This document shows positions 60,846-64,000 of a stretch of 64,000 bases of DNA, piece after piece. Position 1 is the stretch's first letter; every line of letters starts with the position of its first letter. The notes under the pieces were generated by a model that did no database searches, was not told the DNA's origin, and worked only from the letters and a program-made list of their open reading frames with translations. Position numbers and translations under genes: made by a program. Source of the stretch: Turritopsis dohrnii (Eukaryota > Cnidaria > Hydrozoa > Anthoathecata > Oceaniidae); contig BQMF02000271.1 in the NCBI GenBank assembly GCA_027922465.2, forward strand, positions 248,001 to 312,000. The letters are read 5' to 3'.

Positions 60846-61115
60846 TTAGTCTTGTATCTTTTTTGTATATTCTAGTTTTTTATTGTAATTTATAAAACAG
60901 GTCCTTTATTGATAGCAGAATTTTAATTTCTGAAAAAGTCAACCTGTATAAATATGTTTATAATAATAAAATAATAATAAAATGCTGTTTAAAAGCGTGT
61001 CAGTGTTGTGTAAATCTACGAGGAGTAATGCTGCACTGAAGATATTGTTGTCTACTAACTAGAATGATGCAATTTCAACTTCATCAAGACTCCTAAAACT
61101 GCTTTTGTTTTTACA

Positions 61116-61290
61116 GAAATAATCCAATCTAATAATCTATGTCTACTGCGCTGGTCGTTCCATGAGAAGAACCTCCACCGAACGAACAAAGTTGCGATGA
61201 CGAATTATGAATCGAGTTGGTTTTGTCAAGAAGGAAGTCTTCGGTCGTGTATTCGTCAATCAAGAACTTTGATATGTGACAGTGAATTTT
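61116..61290 (+). repeat. Outlying copy of the ~350-bp exon-like repeat
   Basis: ACAGAAATAATCC, then CTGCGCTGGTCGTTCCATGA, CCGAACGAACAA, GAATCGAGTTGGTTTTGTCA and TCTTCGGTCGTGTATTCGTC match the units at 62.6-63.4 kb, with several frame-breaking changes. It lies just downstream of the LINE. Confidence 0.75.
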
Positions 61291-61639
61291 ACAATCAAGA
61301 GTGAATCAAGATGAATAGGTGGATTCTTGGGATTCTTAGTTTCATTAAAAATATTGATGATATATGGTCAACTTTTCTTTCGATTGGAAACAATTTTCTC
61401 AGTTGGAAACACACAGAGCATAGAAGTGAGCAACTCTTGCCGCAAAATTTGTTCCTTTTCTGGTCATCATATCTGCTGTAGTTATACTCAACCAACAAGT
61501 ACGTTCGTTTTGATTTTGTGTTAAAATACGGAAATTTTGCGTAAAGATACACGAATTGTGATAGGAACCATTAATGCTGGCAGCAAATGCTGTCTGAACA
61601 ATTAGCTATGACGAAATGTATCACAAAACAAGCAAGAAC

Positions 61640-62590
61640 CTTTTTCACATTCTACACAGAAAGGATGAATCTCTTGATGAACTAATGATATTTATTTCTG
61701 AACAAGCTTTATAAAAAATACAAAATATATTTTTTCTGTCACTTTCGTGTTTCTTTCGGTTGCAAAACTTTATAAAACACTATAGTGTTGCAGTAAAGCG
61801 TATTGGTGTATATCAGCGGGTAAAGAAACAGTGCATAAGTAACGATTAATGGAATGTCTCTGGCAACGAAAGGGTAAAACAGACAAAGTTGTGCGCTCAG
61901 CAAATCCGGCTGTCATTGTCACCTAGTTCTGGTACATCAACATATTTAGTCAGCAATCTACAAATAAACCAATATTTCAAATGAAAGTAGAGGCAACAGG
62001 TATTTCAACATCTTGGCAACAATCAAGGACACAAAACAAAGTTGTCTGTTTTCTTGGAAAGAAAAGGACGCCAAACGAACATTCGTCTGAGAGGTCGATG
62101 AATCATCGACGGCTATCAAAGCTCTCCCATGTTCCGGTTAAAAACTTGCATGGGTGCGCACTTCCCCGTAGTGATGTAGGTTGGCGCGGATTGTTTTGGC
62201 AACTCTCCGGAGTTGTCAGATGGCACTAGTTCACAGAAACATTTAGGTCATCGCAGCTCGATCGAAATCCTATGTCACGCCAGGGCTTGAAGTGTTGACA
62301 TGTAGCTGAGATGCCGACTTTAATGTTCAAATCGTTCTAACGTTTCTTCCTACTTTGCAACACACTTTGTGACTACTTACCACAACAAAATCCTTGGTGA
62401 GTCTTAATTTCTAAATTCTGCCGTTACGTTGAAATAGCTTTGCCACTACACTCCAATAGACTGGCTTGCAGGTCCCAACAAACTAGCTTAAAAAGCTTCA
62501 TCGGATTCCGACATATTTCTTTCATATTACATAGAGAAAATTTTTTCTATTACCTGGAATGATCATAAATTACATTAAAGCTTTTTTTTT
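61640..62590. other. No gene recognised
   Basis: The frame at 61981-62229 (82 codons, basic) has no known motif. The region is slightly richer in GC around 62150-62300, but no repeat ends were seen. Confidence 0.4.
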
Positions 62591-62596
62591 TACAGA

Positions 62597-63470
62597 AATA
62601 AAGTATACTGCGCCTGTCGTTCAATAAGATTAAACTCTACCTGACGAACAACGTTATTGGGAAAGGAGTTCGTTTTATCAAGAATAAAATCTTCGGTCGT
62701 GTATTTTGTCAATCAAAAACATTAACCAATTGATGGAATGTCGAAATGTTTAAATATTCCTTTTGGAAAATGGTAATGCAATTCATTTTCCGTCTTCTAA
62801 AGATGTCATCATAGAGTCAGCGTAGTGTCCATCATAGTGTAATATTGTTGACATATTGTTGCAGAAGTTGCTGTTTACTAAGTGGAATGATGCGGTATAA
62901 ACTTCTAAAATTGTTTTTCTTTCTTCAGAAATAATGAAGTCTTCCACGCATATCGTCCCATCAGATGAACCTCTATCTGAACGAACGACGATGAATTTTG
63001 AATCGAGTTGGTTTTATCAAGAAGAAAATCTTCGGTCGTGTATTTTGTCAATCAAAAACATTAACCAATTGATGGAATGTCGAAATGTTTAAATATTCCT
63101 TTTGGAAAATGGTAATGCAATTATTTTTCCTTCTTCTAAAGATGTCATCATAGAGTCAGCGTAGTGTCCATCATAGTGTAATATTGTTGACATATTGTTG
63201 ACATATTGTTGCAGAAATTGCTGTTTACTAAGTGGAATGATGCGATATTAACTTCTAAAATTGTTTTTCTTTCTTCAGAAATAATGAAGTCTTTTACGCA
63301 TATCGTCCCATCAGACGAACCTCTAACCGAACGAACAACGATGAATTTTGAATCGAGGTGGTTTTATGAAGAAAAAAAGTCTTCGGTCGTGTATTCGTCA
63401 ATCAAGAACGTCGATCAATTGATGGAACTGTGATATACTTAGAATTTTCATTGTGGAAAAATGGTAATGC
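62597..63470 (+). repeat. Tandem ~350-bp units, each with an acceptor-like site and a short open frame
   Basis: AGAAATAATGAAGTC starts units at 62927 and 63277 (period 350); a diverged one starts at 62597. Each start follows TTGTTTTTCTTTCTTCAG, a strong splice-acceptor-like tract. In the 62927 unit the frame is MKSSTHIVPSDEPLSERTT, then MNFESSWFYQEENLRS and a stop about 54 codons on. In the 63277 unit it is MKSFTHIVPSDEPLTERTT, ending DQLMEL and a stop at 63433. Open frames are thus kept, with mostly conservative changes. They could be duplicated exons of a gene running on to the right, or a chance-open satellite. Confidence 0.65.
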
Positions 63471-63479
63471 GATTCTAAT

Positions 63480-64000
63480 GCTTGCTGTTAAACTTGCGAA
63501 CATACCGTATCTAACGTCGCAGTGATTAAGTAACGATTCCATCAAGAGGAAAGGGAGATTTTAGGGAGGGATTGGGCTATTAAAAACGTTACAATCTGAT
63601 GTTAGTAGCTCCGAGATGAAGGAACGTTAGAAATTTATGTTGCTGAAACCCCCGAGTGTATGTGTTAGCATGCCAGGGGGAAATAATGGCATGCTAAGAT
63701 GAGTTAGTCTTTTGACATGAAGCTATGACGGCTTTGCGTTGACCAAACGCGTTTGTGTGAAGTTTGTCTGTATGTGATATAATGGAGATGATACTTAGAA
63801 AGGAATTCTATATGTTTGTCAAAATCTTTGACAAGTTTTTTGATACATTTTAATGATTTAACGCTACATATTTGGTAATCCAACCTTCTTTCGTTTTCTA
63901 AAAGATTGCTGTTGGCATGGATTTCAAGAAAACAGGAACTAACATGAATTTGAGATTTCCCATTTTGTTTTAATAAATCCTATCTTTAAAATGTCCATCA
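63480..64000. other. No gene recognised at the right edge
   Basis: GGAACGTTAGAAATTTATGTTG at 63618 loosely resembles the dispersed repeat at 39060. No coding motif is seen before the end. Confidence 0.4.

Larger units (their letters stand above)
57700..60990 (+). mobile_element. CR1/L2-like LINE, nearly full length
   Basis: One open reading frame with an apurinic-type endonuclease and a reverse transcriptase, followed by a short 3' region ending in ATAATAATAAAATAATAATA (60958-60980). Such simple-repeat 3' ends are typical of CR1/L2-group LINEs. The 5' edge is uncertain. It is the most complete retroelement in the window. Confidence 0.85.

Overview
This window reads as repeat-dense, AT-rich nuclear DNA of an invertebrate animal. 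A cnidarian is my best guess, from the mix of element families; this is an inference, not something the sequence proves. I found no convincing intact host gene. Almost every recognisable protein belongs to a mobile element, and most are broken by stops, frameshifts or deletions. There is no operon structure, no CRISPR array and no rRNA.

Layout. 0-3 kb: an imperfect minisatellite and a fold-back element. 3.16-6.68 kb: a DIRS-type tyrosine-recombinase retrotransposon with inverted termini, interrupted by a non-LTR reverse-transcriptase fragment and a 31-G run. 6.7-13 kb: mostly non-coding, with a 19-bp tandem repeat and a TA-flanked MITE. 13.05-16.6 kb (minus strand): a multi-exon RAG1-like transposase gene. 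It has RAG1-type N-terminal zinc motifs, a RING-like region and candidate D, D and E catalytic residues, and lies between matching 16-bp inverted termini. 17.74-19.21 kb: a second, smaller element with 39-bp inverted repeats carrying a diverged RAG1-N-like exon on the plus strand. 19-26 kb: mostly empty, with a palindromic MITE.

26.8-28.8 kb: a 54-bp satellite interrupted by a tRNA-derived SINE and a Harbinger-like end. 30.0 kb: a long palindrome whose two arms each form a hammerhead ribozyme. 28.9-48 kb: decayed copies of a roughly 0.6-kb exon-like repeat, into which PIF/Harbinger MITEs, a nearly intact mariner and a 29-bp satellite are set. 50.7-51.66 kb: the 3' part of a Penelope-like element (GIY-YIG nuclease plus hammerhead). 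52.2-53.9 kb: a Mutator-like transposase frame with two stops. 54.6-56.6 kb: part of a BEL/Pao polyprotein (minus). 57.75-60.99 kb: a nearly full-length CR1/L2-like LINE with a 2A-like peptide motif and one in-frame stop. 61-63.5 kb: repeated exon-like units with splice-acceptor-like edges.

The most interesting items are the RAG1-like transposon with its neighbouring RAG1-N-only element, the head-to-head hammerhead pair, and the two exon-like repeat families. Family names rest on motif recognition from memory; no search was run.
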